This document shows positions 17,046-25,725 of a stretch of DNA of 64,000 nucleotides, piece after piece (the stretch's first letter is position 1; each line of letters opens with the position of its first letter). Source of the stretch: Xanthobacter sp. NM-25 (lineage in GTDB: Bacteria; Pseudomonadota; Alphaproteobacteria; Rhizobiales; Xanthobacteraceae); the NCBI RefSeq assembly GCF_022138605.1, contig NZ_JACBFS010000004.1, positions 434,001 through 498,000 of the forward strand. Reading direction: 5' to 3'. Position numbers and translations under genes: made by a program. A model generated the notes under the pieces. The model did no database searches, was not told the DNA's origin, and worked only from the letters and a program-made list of their open reading frames with translations.

Positions 17046-18454
17046 AACGGATCGCCCTTACGGGCCTCGCCCTCGCCGCCATATCGGCGGCGGGGGTCGG
17101 AGGCTATTGGGCCGGCGTTCGGGGTCTACCCGCGCCCGGCCTTCGCGAGTTGTTCGATGCCGCAGGCATTCCGGCGGTGGCCGAACCGACCGGCACGGGA
17201 ACCGTGATCTATTATCAGGATCCCGACGGCAAGCCCGCCTATTCGGCGACCCCGCGCCAGACCGAGGACGGCCGGGCATTCCGCGCCGTTCGCGCCGGCG
17301 AGGACGTGAGCTTCGAGGACAAGCCGCCAGTGATGGCCGAGGTGGCGAGCCCGCGGCGCGTCCTCTACTACCGCAATCCAATGGGTCTGCCGGATACCTC
17401 GCCGGTGCCGAAGAAGGACTCGATGGGGATGGACTACATCCCCGTCCACGAGGGCGAGGACGACGACGGTACGGTCGTGAAGGTCTCGCTCGGCAAGCTG
17501 CAGCGGACGGGCGTGCGTTCGGAGCTGGTCGGGCGGCGTGTCGTCGGCAGGCTGGTGCGGGTGCCGGGAATGGTCCAGCTCGACGAGCGGCGCGTCTCCG
17601 TGGTTGCAACGCGGAGCGACGCTTTCATCAACGAGGTGGCGGACGTCACCACGGGCGACCGGGTGACGAAGGGCCAGATGCTGCTCCGGATCTATGCGCC
17701 GGATATCGCCACCGCCGGCGCCCAACTCCTCACCGATCTCAATAGCGGCGGCCGCGATAGCGCTCTCGGAGGCGCCCGCCAACGCCTGGAGAATCTCGGC
17801 CTCCCGCCCGAGGCGATCGCCGACATTGAGCGCACCCGCAAGGTGCCGCTGTCGATGATCTGGCGGGCGCCGAGCGATGGCATCGTGCTCGAACGCAATG
17901 TCGTCGACGGTATGAAAGCGGCGCCGGGCGATGTGCTGTTCCGCCTTGCCGACATCTCGACCATTTGGGTGCTGGCGGATGTGCCGGAGTTCGATCTTGG
18001 GGCCGTTCGGCTTGGCGCGCCGGTCACGATAGGGGTGCGGAGCCTACCGGGACGCAGCCTCAGTGGCCGCGTGTCGCTGATCTACCCGCAGGTCGGCGAA
18101 GCCACGCGGGCCACAAAAGTGCGGATCGAGATCGCCAATCCCGACGGCGCGCTGCTGCCCAACATGTACGCCGAGGTAGAGATCGGCACCGGCGCTGCCG
18201 CTCCAGTCGTCGCCGTGCCGGACGACGCCGTCATCGACACCGGCACAAGGCAAGTGGTGATCCTCGACCGCGGCGAAGGCCGGTTCGAGCCGCGCGCGGT
18301 GAAGATCGGCTTGCGCGGCGAAGGCTTCACCGAGATCCGCGACGGCCTCGCCGAGGGCGACCGAGTCGTGGTCGCGGCTAATTTCCTGATCGACGCCGAG
18401 AGTAATCTGAAGGCGGCGCTGCGCGGCCTGACACCTGCGAAGGCACAGCCATGA
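17042..18454 (+). CDS. cusB: CusB-like RND efflux periplasmic adaptor
   Basis: A 470-residue membrane-fusion protein. After an N-terminal anchor comes a heavy-metal-binding segment (YYRNPMGLPDTSPVPKKDSM, about residues 104-123, with GMDYIPV), typical of CusB-type adaptors. The barrel-sandwich, hairpin and beta-barrel parts follow (LVRVPGMVQLDERRVSV; RIYAPDIATAGAQL; GIVLERNVVDGMKAAPGDVL). It links the inner-membrane pump to the outer-membrane channel and receives metal in the periplasm. It overlaps fixH-like and cusA genes by 4 bp each, so the three are translationally coupled. Confidence 0.94.
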   Translation: MKRIALTGLALAAISAAGVGGYWAGVRGLPAPGLRELFDAAGIPAVAEPTGTGTVIYYQDPDGKPAYSATPRQTEDGRAFRAVRAGEDVSFEDKPPVMAEVASPRRVLYYRNPMGLPDTSPVPKKDSMGMDYIPVHEGEDDDGTVVKVSLGKLQRTGVRSELVGRRVVGRLVRVPGMVQLDERRVSVVATRSDAFINEVADVTTGDRVTKGQMLLRIYAPDIATAGAQLLTDLNSGGRDSALGGARQRLENLGLPPEAIADIERTRKVPLSMIWRAPSDGIVLERNVVDGMKAAPGDVLFRLADISTIWVLADVPEFDLGAVRLGAPVTIGVRSLPGRSLSGRVSLIYPQVGEATRATKVRIEIANPDGALLPNMYAEVEIGTGAAAPVVAVPDDAVIDTGTRQVVILDRGEGRFEPRAVKIGLRGEGFTEIRDGLAEGDRVVVAANFLIDAESNLKAALRGLTPAKAQP

Positions 18455-21400
18455 TCGCCCGCCTCATCGGCTGGTCCGCCCGCAACCTCGTGCTGGTTTT
18501 TGTCGGTACGGCCTTCGCCGTCGCTGCCGGGCTTTATGCACTGAAGACGCTGCCGCTCGACGCCATCCCCGACCTCTCCGACGTGCAGGTGATCGTCTAC
18601 ACCGACTATCCCGGCCAGGCCCCGCAGGTGGTCGAGGACCAGGTCACCTATCCGCTCACCACGTCCATGCTGACAGTGCCGAAATCGAAGGTGGTGCGCG
18701 GCTTCTCCTTCTTCGGCGTCTCCTTCGTCTATGTGATCTTCGAGGATGGCACCGATCCTTATTGGGCACGGAGCCGCGTGCTGGAATATCTCAACGCCGC
18801 CGCGCAGCGCCTGCCGGCGGGCGTCACCCCGACCCTCGGGCCGGATGCGACCGGTGTCGGCTGGATCTACCAATACGCCGTCGTCGCCAAGGAGATGACG
18901 CTTGCCGAGCTGCGCTCGCTGCAGGATTGGGTGATCCGCTTCGGCGCCTCCAAGGCGGAGGGCGTTGCCGAGGTCGCCAGCGTCGGCGGCTTCGTGAAGC
19001 AATATTCGATCGTGGTCGATCCGAACCGGCTGCGGGCGCTGGGCATCCCGCTCGACAAGGTGCGCGACGCCGTAAAGGCGAGCAACACCGATGTCGGCGG
19101 GCGCACCGTCGAGCTCTCCGAGTTCGAGTTCATGGTGCGCGGCAGGGGCTATCTCCGCAGCGTCGCCGATATCGAGAACGTGGTGCTGAAGACCGACCGC
19201 GGCGTGTCGCTGCGGGTGAAGGATGTCGCCCGCGTCGAGATCGGACCGGACGAGCGGCGCGGCATCACCGAGCTCAATGGCGAGGGCGAAGTCGCCAGCG
19301 GCATCGTGCTGCAGCGCTTCGGCGCCAATGCGTTGACGGTGATCGAGAACGTCAAGGCACGGCTCGCCGAGATCGCCTCCAGCCTGCCGAAAGGCGCCGA
19401 GATCGTCCCGGTCTATGATCGCTCCGGATTGATCGACCGGGCGATCGAGACGCTGAAGGGGACGCTGATCGAGGAGAGCATCATCGTCGCGCTGGTCTGC
19501 GTGGTGTTCCTGCTGCATCTGCGCAGCGCGTTGGTCGCGATCCTGATGCTGCCGGTCGGCATATTGATGGCGTTCGCGGCGATGAAGGCGATCGGGCTCG
19601 GCTCCAACATCATGAGCCTGGGCGGCATCGCCATCGCGGTGGGCGCCATGATCGACGCCGCCATCGTGATGATCGAGAACGCCCACAAGCATCTGGAGCG
19701 CGCGTCACCGGACAAGCCGCGGGTCGAGATCCTGATCGAGGCGGCGAGCCAGGTCGGTCCGGCGCTGTTCTTCAGCCTGCTCGTCATCACCGTCTCCTTC
19801 CTGCCGATCTTCACGCTGGAATCGCAGGAAGGCCGGATGTTCGGCCCGCTCGCCTTCACCAAGACCTTCGCCATGGCAGCCTCGGCCCTTCTGTCGGTGA
19901 CGCTGGTGCCGGCTTTGATGGTCGTCTTCGTGCGCGGCCGGATCATCCCGGAGCACAGGAACCCGATCAACCGCTTCCTGATCTGGGTCTACCGGCCGGT
20001 CATAAGCGGCGTGCTCAAGGCGAAGACGCTCACCATCCTCATCGCCCTCATCGTGCTCGGGGTGACGCTCTGGCCGGCGCGCCAGCTCGGTTCGGAGTTC
20101 ATGCCGAATCTCGACGAAGGCACGTTGATGTATATGCCGACCACCTTGCCGGGTATCTCCATCACCAAGGCCGCCGAGCTACTGCAGGTGCAGGACCGGA
20201 TCATCAAGAGCTTCCCGGAGGTGGCCTCGGTCTATGGCAAAGCGGGGCGAGCATTGACCGCGACCGATCCGGCCCCGACCGAGATGTTCGAGACCATCAT
20301 CAATCTGAAGCCGAAGAGCGAATGGCGGCCCGGCGTCACCATCGACAGCCTGAAGGCCGAGATGGACCAGGCGTTGCAGTTCCCAGGTGTCTCCAATGCC
20401 TGGACGATGCCGATCCGCGCTCGCATCGACATGCTTGCCACCGGCATTCGTACGCCGGTCGGCGTCAAGGTGTTCGGCACCGATCTCAGCCAGATGGAAC
20501 AGAGTGCCCGCGAGATCGAGCGGGTGCTGCGGTCCGTGCGGGGCACGTCCAGCGCCTATGCCGAGCGGGTGATCGGCGGCTACTATCTCGACATCGTGCC
20601 GGACCGGGAAACGCTCGGCCGCTACGGCCTGGCCGTCGGCGACGTCCAGAGCGTGATCGCGACCGCGCTCGGGGCCGAGACGGTGACGACCACGGTGGAG
20701 GGGCGCGAGCGCTATGGCGTGACCATCCGCTATCCGCGCGACTTCCGGAGCGATCCGCAATCGATCGCCCGCGACGTGCAGGTGCCGCTGCCGGGCGGCG
20801 GCACGGTGCCGCTCGGCGAAGTCGCCAAGGTCGAGCTGACGCGCGGCGCGACCTCGATCCGCACCGAGAACGGCCAGCTCGCGGTCTATGTCTTCGTCGA
20901 TATCGCCGGCCGCGACCTTGGCGGCTATGTCGCGGAGGCTCAAGCGGCGGTGGCGAACGAGGTCAAGCTGCCGCCCGGAACCTACGTCTCGTGGAGCGGC
21001 CAGTTCGAATATCTGCAGCGCGCCGAAGCGCGGCTGAAGATCGTCGTGCCGGTGACGCTGCTGGTCATTTTCCTGCTGCTTTACCTCAACTTCCGGGCCC
21101 TGACGGAAACGCTCATCGTCATGCTATCGCTGCCCTTCGCGCTGGTCGGCGGCATCTGGCTGATGTGGTGGCTCGGCTTCAACATGTCTGTTGCCGTGGC
21201 GGTCGGCTTCATCGCGCTTGCCGGCGTCGCCGCCGAGACCGGCGTCATCATGCTGATCTATCTCGAACAGGCGATGGCGGAGCTGAAGGCCGAGCGGGTG
21301 GCGGAAGGGCGGCCTTTCACCCGGACCGACCTCTACCAGGCGATCATGCTCGGAGCTGTAGAGCGCGTCCGGCCGAAGATGATGACGGTCATCGCCATTA

Positions 21401-21627
21401 CGGCCGGGCTCGTCCCGATCCTGTGGAGCACCGGCACGGGCTCGGAAGTGATGCAACGCATTGCGGTGCCGATGATAGGCGGCATGGTGTCGTCGACGGT
21501 GCTGACGCTGGTCGTGATCCCCGCTGTCTATGGACTGATCAAAGGCTGGCGGTTGCCGCGGACCGTCACCGCCGACGAGAGGGCAATCGAACAGGGGCCA
21601 GCCGGCCTCAAGGCTGCCGCCAAATGA
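18451..21627 (+). CDS. cusA: CusA/CzcA-family heavy-metal RND pump
   Basis: The 1058-residue protein has the twelve-helix RND layout with two large periplasmic loops. Family markers include PLDAIPDLSDVQVIVYTDYP at the start and the membrane motif GGIAIAVGAMIDAAIVMIEN. The end reads RVRPKMMTVIAITAGLVPIL. It exports monovalent copper/silver or related metals, driven by protons. The adaptor's metal segment and the surrounding copper genes favour Cu(I)/Ag(I). The channel partner is probably the TolC protein at 8,612, since no channel gene adjoins. A dead relative of its C-terminus is at 11,257. Confidence 0.95.
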   Translation: MIARLIGWSARNLVLVFVGTAFAVAAGLYALKTLPLDAIPDLSDVQVIVYTDYPGQAPQVVEDQVTYPLTTSMLTVPKSKVVRGFSFFGVSFVYVIFEDGTDPYWARSRVLEYLNAAAQRLPAGVTPTLGPDATGVGWIYQYAVVAKEMTLAELRSLQDWVIRFGASKAEGVAEVASVGGFVKQYSIVVDPNRLRALGIPLDKVRDAVKASNTDVGGRTVELSEFEFMVRGRGYLRSVADIENVVLKTDRGVSLRVKDVARVEIGPDERRGITELNGEGEVASGIVLQRFGANALTVIENVKARLAEIASSLPKGAEIVPVYDRSGLIDRAIETLKGTLIEESIIVALVCVVFLLHLRSALVAILMLPVGILMAFAAMKAIGLGSNIMSLGGIAIAVGAMIDAAIVMIENAHKHLERASPDKPRVEILIEAASQVGPALFFSLLVITVSFLPIFTLESQEGRMFGPLAFTKTFAMAASALLSVTLVPALMVVFVRGRIIPEHRNPINRFLIWVYRPVISGVLKAKTLTILIALIVLGVTLWPARQLGSEFMPNLDEGTLMYMPTTLPGISITKAAELLQVQDRIIKSFPEVASVYGKAGRALTATDPAPTEMFETIINLKPKSEWRPGVTIDSLKAEMDQALQFPGVSNAWTMPIRARIDMLATGIRTPVGVKVFGTDLSQMEQSAREIERVLRSVRGTSSAYAERVIGGYYLDIVPDRETLGRYGLAVGDVQSVIATALGAETVTTTVEGRERYGVTIRYPRDFRSDPQSIARDVQVPLPGGGTVPLGEVAKVELTRGATSIRTENGQLAVYVFVDIAGRDLGGYVAEAQAAVANEVKLPPGTYVSWSGQFEYLQRAEARLKIVVPVTLLVIFLLLYLNFRALTETLIVMLSLPFALVGGIWLMWWLGFNMSVAVAVGFIALAGVAAETGVIMLIYLEQAMAELKAERVAEGRPFTRTDLYQAIMLGAVERVRPKMMTVIAITAGLVPILWSTGTGSEVMQRIAVPMIGGMVSSTVLTLVVIPAVYGLIKGWRLPRTVTADERAIEQGPAGLKAAAK

Positions 21628-21639
21628 GAGGAGGTTCCA

Positions 21640-21756
21640 ATGATGCACGACATGATGGGATCCATGGGATGGGGCATGGGCCTTGCCGGCCTGATCGGCA
21701 TCCTCGTCTTGGTGCTGGTGATCGCTGCCCTCACGAAATACGTCTTCTTTCGGTGA
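21640..21756 (+). CDS. 38-residue Met/His membrane peptide
   Basis: ATG 21640 to TGA 21756, with GAGAGGAGG just before it. The sequence begins MMHDMMGSMGWGMGLAGLIG, then a hydrophobic helix (ILVLVLVIAALTKYVFF). It has five Met and one His in the first thirteen residues and one membrane span. The strong ribosome site and 12-bp gap after cusA argue that it is real. It may be a small subunit or regulator of the CusA pump, or a Cu(I) ligand at the membrane face; no experimental role is known to me. Confidence 0.75.
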   Translation: MMHDMMGSMGWGMGLAGLIGILVLVLVIAALTKYVFFR

Positions 21757-21835
21757 GGAGCGTCATGCGCAGCTTCGATCGGAAGCTGGACGCGAGGAAA
21801 CAGCCAGCGAAAGGAGAAGCGCCATGACAACCAGG

Positions 21836-23170
21836 CTAGGCAACTTCACTTTCTATGGTCTGGTGTTCATATGCACCCGATTGCCCGCTCTGAGCCGGTG
21901 TCTCGTTCTTTCCCGCCAGTGCCTCAGCAATCTTTCCCGAAATCCGAGTAGCCGCACGACGCGAAGGATCATGTTGCACATGCGCGTAGATAGCCGTCGA
22001 GCGTGCATTAGCATGGCCAAGGATGGCTCCTGTCAGGGGCAAACCCTCGCCATAGGAGACGGCGGTGGACCCCATCGTATGCCTCAGCGTATGGGGGGTA
22101 ACGCCAGGTAGTTCCGCTTTCGCGACAACCTTAGTCCAAACGCCCTTTGTTCCCTGAAAATGGCCATCTCCCCGTTCCGCCGGGAATACGAAGTCGGAAC
22201 CCGGCTTCCTTGTCATGCCACGCAGCAGCACGATTGCAGCCGCGCCAAGCGGCCGAATGGACTTTCCAGTCTTGCTGTCGTCCAAAACGAGAAGGCCGTG
22301 CTCGAAACTCACCTCATTCCATCGCAGCGCGGCAATCTCGTCGCGACGACAGCCGGTCAATGCCCACAGGCGTGCAATGTTCAATGCTTTGGCGTTGACG
22401 CCCTCCTGTTCCAGCGCGTCGAATGCCCTGCCGAGACGGCCGATCTCCTCGAGCGTCAAATACCTATCGCGCCTGTTGTCGGTTTTTTTCACAGCAGCGA
22501 TGTCGCAAGGATTGGAAGACACGATCTTGCGCCGCACAGCAAAGCTAAAAACGGCGGAGAGATCCTTTACGACCTTCCGTGCGGCTCCCTCGCCGCCGCG
22601 AACGATGATGCGTTTGCGGAACCCGATTTTCTCATCCTTGGCGGTCTTGCCGTTGGTCACATCCCGCACGAAGCGTTCGATCTCGCCCGCGCCAACCTCC
22701 GACACACGCTTTCGTCCGAGCAGCGGCACAACATGGTGTCGTAGACGCGCGATCGTGTAAGCCTTGGTGCGGGGCTTCATGGGCTCGCCCTGCCGAATGC
22801 CGCGCTGAACGAAGCAGCCTTCTTCGTCATAAAGGTCGACCAGCTCGGCCATCAGCATTTCGCGACGCTTTGTCTGAAGCTCGCCGGCAGGATCCTCACC
22901 TTTCGCGGCTGCGCCGAGCAGAATCTTCGCCTTCTTGCGTGCCTCGTCGACGGTCAAATTTCCATAGCGGCCGACCGTCTGAAACCGCTTGGGAGCGTTC
23001 CGCCCGCCGCCATTGGCGCGGTATCTGATGATGAACGTCTTTGATCCGCTGGGGTCTGCTCGGACACCAAACCCGGATAGCTCACTATCCCAAACGAAAC
23101 GACGCTCATCGTTCGAGACGATGCCATCGACTACCTTTTTTGTAAGCCTTACGGCATTTTCCTTCGTCAT
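21836..23170 (-). CDS. int: P4-like tyrosine integrase of the island
   Basis: The 444-residue recombinase has an N-terminal arm-binding domain of DUF4102 type (RRFVWDSELSGFGVRADPSG), a central core-binding domain, and a catalytic domain. Catalytic residues are Arg in ALTGCRRDEIAALRW, His-x-x-Arg in TPHTLRHTMG, His in LGHANARSTAIYAHVQ and the Tyr of the same stretch. It would integrate and excise the element at the tRNA-Gly site 174 bp upstream of its start. ATG 23170 is chosen because AAAGG lies about 9 nt before; an earlier in-frame start (23,269) has no site. It is oriented away from the attachment site, into the island. Confidence 0.93.
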   Translation of the reverse strand: MTKENAVRLTKKVVDGIVSNDERRFVWDSELSGFGVRADPSGSKTFIIRYRANGGGRNAPKRFQTVGRYGNLTVDEARKKAKILLGAAAKGEDPAGELQTKRREMLMAELVDLYDEEGCFVQRGIRQGEPMKPRTKAYTIARLRHHVVPLLGRKRVSEVGAGEIERFVRDVTNGKTAKDEKIGFRKRIIVRGGEGAARKVVKDLSAVFSFAVRRKIVSSNPCDIAAVKKTDNRRDRYLTLEEIGRLGRAFDALEQEGVNAKALNIARLWALTGCRRDEIAALRWNEVSFEHGLLVLDDSKTGKSIRPLGAAAIVLLRGMTRKPGSDFVFPAERGDGHFQGTKGVWTKVVAKAELPGVTPHTLRHTMGSTAVSYGEGLPLTGAILGHANARSTAIYAHVQHDPSRRAATRISGKIAEALAGKNETPAQSGQSGAYEHQTIESEVA

Positions 23171-23343
23171 TTCCGTGCCTTTCGATCGGCCGACACCATC
23201 GAAATTGGTGACCACCTGGTGACCACCTTGACGGAAAATCTCATACCATGTCAGAAAGGCGAGTATCAATAACTCACTGAATAATATTGACTTTTACAAG
23301 TCAGTCCAACTGAGGAAAACCCCAGAAAACCCTGTCCCCAATT

Positions 23344-23388
23344 TTGCCAAGGTTGGGGTCGAGGGTTCGAATCCCTTCGCCCGCTCCA
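23344..23388 (+). other. Attachment site: 3' half of tRNA-Gly(GCC)
   Basis: The bases run from the anticodon loop (TTGCCAAGG) through the T arm (GAGGGTTCGAATCCCTT) to the acceptor end (CGCCCGCTCCA). That is the last 45 nt of tRNA-Gly with anticodon GCC. The 5' half is absent: upstream sequence does not fold as a D arm or acceptor. Such a partial tRNA next to an integrase gene is the classic core site left at the distal end of an integrated element. The intact tRNA-Gly should be at the other end, left of the window. Confidence 0.88.
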
Positions 23389-23875
23389 GTTTCTCTCAAA
23401 AAATCAGATCAATAGCAGGCGCCTTCCGGGGCGTTTCGTGCTGACCAGCCGTGGCTTGGTTGCTCCGGTCAGCAGGCGGGACGCGCTCCAAGGACTGCCC
23501 TGTCGCAGTCCAGAGGAACGGCAGGTTTCACTCACCACGGTCAACGAGAGTTCGGCCAGGGTGACGAGGCTGCTTGGCGGATTGCAATCCCCCCAACCGC
23601 CGCACGCCAAATCGCTCGTTGAGCTGCCGCCGTCGCTGCGGATGCTGCGCCATGCCGACACATAAAAGCATCCATCCTTGGCCCCCGCTCCGCGCCCGAG
23701 CCGGGCGCACACGCGGGCCGACTGACATCGGTCGATTTTTTCATCTTATTTTTCAAAAAATCGATTATTATTGACGCACGGGAGCGAGCGTGGTTGGATT
23801 CGCGCGTCGGCGATCCTCTCCCCGAGGAAGCCGGCGGCCCAAATAAGAAATTCAAGCTCAGGACAGCGAGGCGCC
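23389..23875. other. Gene-free stretch right of the island edge
   Basis: About 490 bp with no supported gene. It includes an A+T-rich palindrome at 23,732-23,764, described separately, and presumably the promoter of the catabolic cluster. Confidence 0.5.
23732..23764. promoter_or_regulatory. A+T-rich palindrome upstream of the catabolic cluster
   Basis: TCGATTTTTT and AAAAAATCGA form a 10-bp perfect inverted repeat with a 13-bp spacer. The same TCGATTTTTT recurs at 27,790-27,799 before the second half of the cluster. It is a candidate binding site for the GntR regulator at 26,886. Confidence 0.45.
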
Positions 23876-24751
23876 ATGGCATATGTCAGTGTTCACACGG
23901 GCGGTGAGGAGGTCGTGCTGCCCGACAGCTTCCGCTGGCCGGGCGGGAAGAGGATCGCCGTCATCTTCCGCTGCGCCTTCGAGGGCTGGTCCGACGGGCA
24001 CTGGCCGGGTATTGGCCCGATGGGCAACCCGCTGAAGCCCGGCTTTCCCGATCTCAATGCCCTCGGCTTTGCCGAATATGGCCCGCGCCGCGGGATCTTC
24101 CGGGCCCTCGACATCCTGGAGCGCTTCAACGTGAAAGCGACCATGATGGTCAACGGGGTGATGGCCGAGCGCCACCCGGAGATCGTTCGCCGCATCGCCG
24201 AGGCGGGACACGACATCGTCGCCCACTCCTACGCCATGGACATCATTCCCATCTACCTCTCCGAAGAGGAGGAGCGGGCCAACATTCGGCGCAGCGTCGA
24301 CGTCATTGCGCAGGTCACCGGGCATAAGCCCACCGGCTGGATCAGCCCACGCGGCACGCCGAGCCCCAACACTGGCCGCCTGCTCGCGGAAGAGGGACTG
24401 CTCTGGCACGGTGATACGCTGAACGAGGACCTGCCCTATCTCGTGAAGTTTGAGGCCGGCACCATCGTCGCGTTCGCCAGCAACATGGAATGCAACGACC
24501 TGCCCTTCTACATGAAGCACGGCAACCCGCCGCGCGGCATGCTGGACATGTTCACCGATTGGCTGGACTACGTGCGCGAATACGAGACCGGGGCGGTGCG
24601 GCTCGACCCCACCATCCATTCGCACGTCTTCGGGCGGCCGCTCGGCATGTCGATCTACGTGAAGATGCTGAAGATCGCGACGGAGGCCAACGACATCTGG
24701 GTCGGCACCCGCTCCGCGGCGGTGAAGCACATCCTCGACAGCTACGCATGA
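23876..24751 (+). CDS. Polysaccharide-deacetylase-family hydrolase (PuuE-like)
   Basis: A 291-residue cytoplasmic protein of the NodB/polysaccharide deacetylase fold, closest in style to the allantoinase-like PuuE branch. Features are GPRRGIFRALDILERFNVKA, then HDIVAHSYAMD with the metal His pair, and HSHVFGRPLGM near the end. The first acidic motif of true deacetylases is altered, as in PuuE relatives. Substrate is unknown; members act on amide or imide C-N bonds. It opens a cluster with an SDR, a FAH hydrolase and a tripartite transporter, so it probably takes part in breaking down the imported compound. ATG 23876 is used. Confidence 0.8.
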   Translation: MAYVSVHTGGEEVVLPDSFRWPGGKRIAVIFRCAFEGWSDGHWPGIGPMGNPLKPGFPDLNALGFAEYGPRRGIFRALDILERFNVKATMMVNGVMAERHPEIVRRIAEAGHDIVAHSYAMDIIPIYLSEEEERANIRRSVDVIAQVTGHKPTGWISPRGTPSPNTGRLLAEEGLLWHGDTLNEDLPYLVKFEAGTIVAFASNMECNDLPFYMKHGNPPRGMLDMFTDWLDYVREYETGAVRLDPTIHSHVFGRPLGMSIYVKMLKIATEANDIWVGTRSAAVKHILDSYA

Positions 24752-24898
24752 GAACGGCGTGCCCGGCGCACGGTGCGCCGGGCACCTCTTCCGGATCGGG
24801 AGCGCCACCGGCGTCTCCCGCGTGCAGATCCACCCGCCGCCCGCTCACGCGGGCCGGGCGAGGGGTCGCGTGCATTCGCATCAATGGGAAGGCAGGGC

Positions 24899-25678
24899 AT
24901 GGATCTTGGAATTTCGGGGCGCAAGGCCATCGTTTGCGCCTCCTCGCGGGGCCTGGGAAAAGCTTGCGCCACCGCGCTGGCCCAGGCGGGCTGCGCGGTC
25001 ACCATCAACGGCCGCACGCGGGAGAGCCTGGACGAGGCGCAGGCGGACATCCTCGCGGCCTCGGGCCGCATGGTTCAAATCGTGCAGGCCGACATCAACA
25101 CGGCGGAGGGACGCGCCAAGCTCCTGGCCGCCTGCCCGGATGCGGACATCCTGGTGAACAACAATGACGGCCCCCCGCCCGGCAAGTTCATGGACTGGGA
25201 AGAGGCCGACTTCCTGGCCGCCATTAATGCCAACATGCTGGCGGCCACATTCATGATCAAGGGTGTGTTGCCGGGCATGCGGGCCCGCCGGTTCGGGCGT
25301 ATCGTCAACATCACCTCTGCCATGGTGAAGTCACCGCGGCTGCGCATGGGGCTGTCCACCGCCTCGCGCACCGCCCTCACGGCCCTGTGCAAGGCGCTAT
25401 CCGTCGACTGCGCAGCGGACAACGTGACCATCAACAATATGCTGCCGGAACGCTTCGATACCGGCCGACAGGTCTTCATGGCCAAGAAAATCATGGCCGA
25501 GGACGGCATCGACTACGAGGCGGCGCGCAAGAAGATCACCGACACCATCGCCGCCCGCCGCTTCGGCCGCCCCGAGGAGTTCGGTGACACCTGCGCCTTC
25601 CTGTGCAGCGTGCAGGCCGGCTTCATCTCCGGGCAGAGCCTCCAGCTCGATGGCGGGTCCTATCCGGGCCTGTTCTGA
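24899..25678 (+). CDS. Atypical short-chain dehydrogenase/reductase
   Basis: A 259-residue Rossmann protein. The N-terminal cofactor motif is ASSRGLGKA near residue 15, with INGRTRES for the second strand and NNNDGPPPG in place of NNAG. The usual YxxxK active site is replaced: where it should be, the text reads LSTASRTAL, so Tyr becomes Ser and Lys becomes Arg. Divergent SDRs of this kind are known as a group, but their chemistry is unclear. It lies 147 bp after the deacetylase-like gene and 47 bp before tctC. ATG 24899 has GGGAAGG upstream. Confidence 0.85.
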   Translation: MDLGISGRKAIVCASSRGLGKACATALAQAGCAVTINGRTRESLDEAQADILAASGRMVQIVQADINTAEGRAKLLAACPDADILVNNNDGPPPGKFMDWEEADFLAAINANMLAATFMIKGVLPGMRARRFGRIVNITSAMVKSPRLRMGLSTASRTALTALCKALSVDCAADNVTINNMLPERFDTGRQVFMAKKIMAEDGIDYEAARKKITDTIAARRFGRPEEFGDTCAFLCSVQAGFISGQSLQLDGGSYPGLF

Positions 25679-25725
25679 GAGCTGCGACCAGCCCGGCCCC
25701 CAACAAAAAAGAAAGGGAGGAAGAC

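Noticed and set aside
23344..23388. A functional tRNA-Gly gene
   Set aside because: Only the 3' half is present; no D arm or 5' acceptor strand can be drawn upstream.
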